From Pseudomonas paralcaligenes (GTDB taxonomy: Bacteria; Pseudomonadota; Gammaproteobacteria; Pseudomonadales; Pseudomonadaceae): a DNA stretch of 64,000 nucleotides. Within the stretch, counting starts at the first letter, position 1; each line of letters begins with the position of its first letter. The translations under genes and the position numbers were made by a program. This document shows, in pieces, positions 62,689 to 64,000 of the stretch. Below the pieces are notes generated by a model. The model did no database searches. It saw nothing but the letters and a program-made list of their open reading frames with translations, and was not told the origin of the DNA. The stretch lies in the NCBI RefSeq assembly GCF_019655855.1, contig NZ_BPFX01000006.1, positions 1 through 64,000 of the forward strand, in the 5' to 3' direction.

Positions 62689-64000
62689 ATGACAAGAACA
62701 ACTCCCCCCAGCACTGCCACCCCGCTGGCGCGCACCGTGCAAAGCCTGATCCTGGGCCTCGCGCTGGTCTCGTCCGGCAGCGTCTTCGCCAAGTCGGTGA
62801 GCTGGGACGACATCGCCAACGACCACACCACCACCGGCGACGTGCTGCAGTACGGCCTCGGCACCAATGCCCAGCGCTGGAGCCCGCTGGCCCAGGTCAA
62901 CGACCAGAACGTGTTCAAGCTGACGCCGGCCTGGTCCTTCTCCTTCGGCGACGAGAAGCAGCGCGGCCAGGAGTCCCAGGCCATCGTCAACGACGGCGTG
63001 ATCTACGTGACCGGTTCCTATTCCCGCGTGTTCGCCCTCGACGCCAAGACCGGCAAGCGCCTGTGGACCTACAACCACCGCCTGCCGGACGACATCCGCC
63101 CGTGCTGCGACGTGGTCAACCGCGGCGCCGCCATCTACGGCGACAAGATCTACTTCGGCACCCTCGACGCCTCTGTCGTGGCGCTGAACAAGGACACCGG
63201 CAAGGTCGTCTGGAAGAAGAAGTTCGCCGACCACTCGGCCGGCTACACCATGACCGGCGCGCCGACCATCGTGAAGGACGGCAAGAGCGGCAAGGTCCTG
63301 CTGATCCACGGCAGCTCCGGCGACGAGTTCGGCGTGGTCGGCCGCCTGTTCGCCCGCGATCCGGACACCGGCGAAGAGGTGTGGATGCGTCCGTTCGTGG
63401 AAGGCCACATGGGCCGCCTGAACGGCAAGGACAGCACCCCGACCGGCGACGTGAAGGCGCCGTCCTGGCCGGACGATCCCAACTCGCCGACCGGCAAAAA
63501 GGAAGCCTGGAGCCAGGGCGGCGGCGCCCCGTGGCAGAGCGCCAGCTTCGACGCCGAGACCAACACCATCATCGTCGGCGCCGGCAACCCGGCCCCGTGG
63601 AACGGCTGGGCGCGCACCTCCGACGGCGGCAACCCCCACGACTACGACAGCCTGTACACCTCCGGCCAGGTCGGCGTCGACCCGACCACCGGCGAAGTGA
63701 AATGGTTCTACCAGCACACCCCGAACGACGCCTGGGACTTCTCCGGCAACAACGAGCTGGTGCTGTTCGACTACAAGGGCAAGGACGGCAAGACCGTCAA
63801 GGCCACCGCCCACGCCGACCGCAACGGCTTCTTCTACGTGGTCGACCGTAGCAACGGCAAGCTGCAGAACGCCTTCCCCTTCGTCGACAAGATCACCTGG
63901 GCCAGCCACATCGACCTGAAGACCGGTCGCCCGGTGGAGAACGAGGGCCAGCGTCCACCGAAGCCGGAGCCGGGCCAATCGAAAGGCAAGGCAGTGGAAG
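62689..64000 (+). CDS. exaA: PQQ-dependent ethanol dehydrogenase (partial)
   Basis: The first 437 residues of a quinoprotein ethanol dehydrogenase, which oxidises ethanol in the periplasm and passes electrons to cytochrome c550; the window end cuts it. A signal peptide ends LVSSGSVFAKS. The beta-propeller carries the adjacent cysteine pair in DDIRPCCDVVNRG, which sits over the PQQ, and the motifs GEEVWMRPF, GGGAPWQSASFD and VGAGNPAPWNGW. The catalytic aspartate is in NDAWDFSGNNE. The frame is nearly identical to P. aeruginosa ExaA through the sampled length. Confidence 0.95.
   Translation, partial: MTRTTPPSTATPLARTVQSLILGLALVSSGSVFAKSVSWDDIANDHTTTGDVLQYGLGTNAQRWSPLAQVNDQNVFKLTPAWSFSFGDEKQRGQESQAIVNDGVIYVTGSYSRVFALDAKTGKRLWTYNHRLPDDIRPCCDVVNRGAAIYGDKIYFGTLDASVVALNKDTGKVVWKKKFADHSAGYTMTGAPTIVKDGKSGKVLLIHGSSGDEFGVVGRLFARDPDTGEEVWMRPFVEGHMGRLNGKDSTPTGDVKAPSWPDDPNSPTGKKEAWSQGGGAPWQSASFDAETNTIIVGAGNPAPWNGWARTSDGGNPHDYDSLYTSGQVGVDPTTGEVKWFYQHTPNDAWDFSGNNELVLFDYKGKDGKTVKATAHADRNGFFYVVDRSNGKLQNAFPFVDKITWASHIDLKTGRPVENEGQRPPKPEPGQSKGKAVE

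Overview
The window is a GC-rich (about 65-70% by eye), densely coded chromosomal segment from a Pseudomonas of the broad P. aeruginosa lineage. The evidence is gene content: bifA with a GGDQF motif and 687 codons, sodB of 193 codons, a MexVW-type efflux pair with no outer-membrane gene, colRS, groESL with a heat-shock promoter, an oprD-type porin upstream of proS, and the exaA/exaB ethanol-oxidation locus. Gene order inside each block matches P. aeruginosa PAO1 as I remember it, but blocks that are far apart in PAO1 (roughly PA3415-18, PA436x-4390, PA3921-25, PA4626-27, PA0946-61, PA1982-83) sit side by side here. It is therefore a related species with a rearranged backbone. I see no tRNA, rRNA, CRISPR array, intact insertion sequence or prophage.

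Layout. 1-3611 (minus): leucine dehydrogenase followed by a 2-oxo acid dehydrogenase E1 alpha/beta pair (branched-chain amino acid breakdown), preceded by an NAD-dependent epimerase. 3707-6600: argP, divergent from an ACT-domain protein, an ArgO/LysE exporter and an EamA transporter. 6873-9755: sodB and bifA. 9921-13500: a likely three-gene operon of di-heme lipoprotein, imelysin-like lipoprotein and Tat-exported DUF1513 protein, which resembles bacterial iron-handling clusters. 13739-19773: chemoreceptor and mexVW. 20072-22439: colRS and a small exported protein. 22723-26173 (minus): groEL, groES, fxsA and a HugZ-type FMN protein. 26284-29070: a FabG-like reductase, an AraC regulator and a ferritin-like diiron protein.

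29063-38416 is a lipid/ester catabolism locus: a MalT-like LuxR activator, DUF1329 and DUF1302 envelope proteins, an acyl-CoA ligase and a thiolase. The DUF1302 promoter region and the ligase/thiolase divergent promoter share a candidate operator. 38474-45179 holds an MFS transporter, a cupin-AraC regulator, a LysE exporter, hprA, rsmC, a diguanylate cyclase and a membrane-anchored cold-shock protein. 45309-58611 is housekeeping: slyX, HIT, oprD-like porin, thioesterase, proS, lipoprotein, acylphosphatase, TlpA-like protein, PilZ-like protein, yihY, arsC, wrbA, DUF2069, hydrolase and hda.

58612-59817 is a small atypical island. It has AT-rich DNA, a leaderless MepA-like zinc endopeptidase and, overlapping it by four bases, a secreted four-cysteine protein. 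This looks like an antibacterial peptidoglycan-hydrolase effector with its periplasmic immunity protein and is the best candidate for something new. 59832-64000 is the PQQ ethanol dehydrogenase locus: exaA (cut by the window end), divergent cytochrome c550 exaB, and a SoxYZ-like carrier, EthD-like protein and zinc metallohydrolase 'quinoprotein relay' operon.

The extragenic DNA carries three related REP-containing palindromic elements. Each sits beside a rho-independent terminator, and two are flanked by 9-10 bp direct repeats. There are also a 140-bp MITE-like element and two short GTAGGGTG palindromes.
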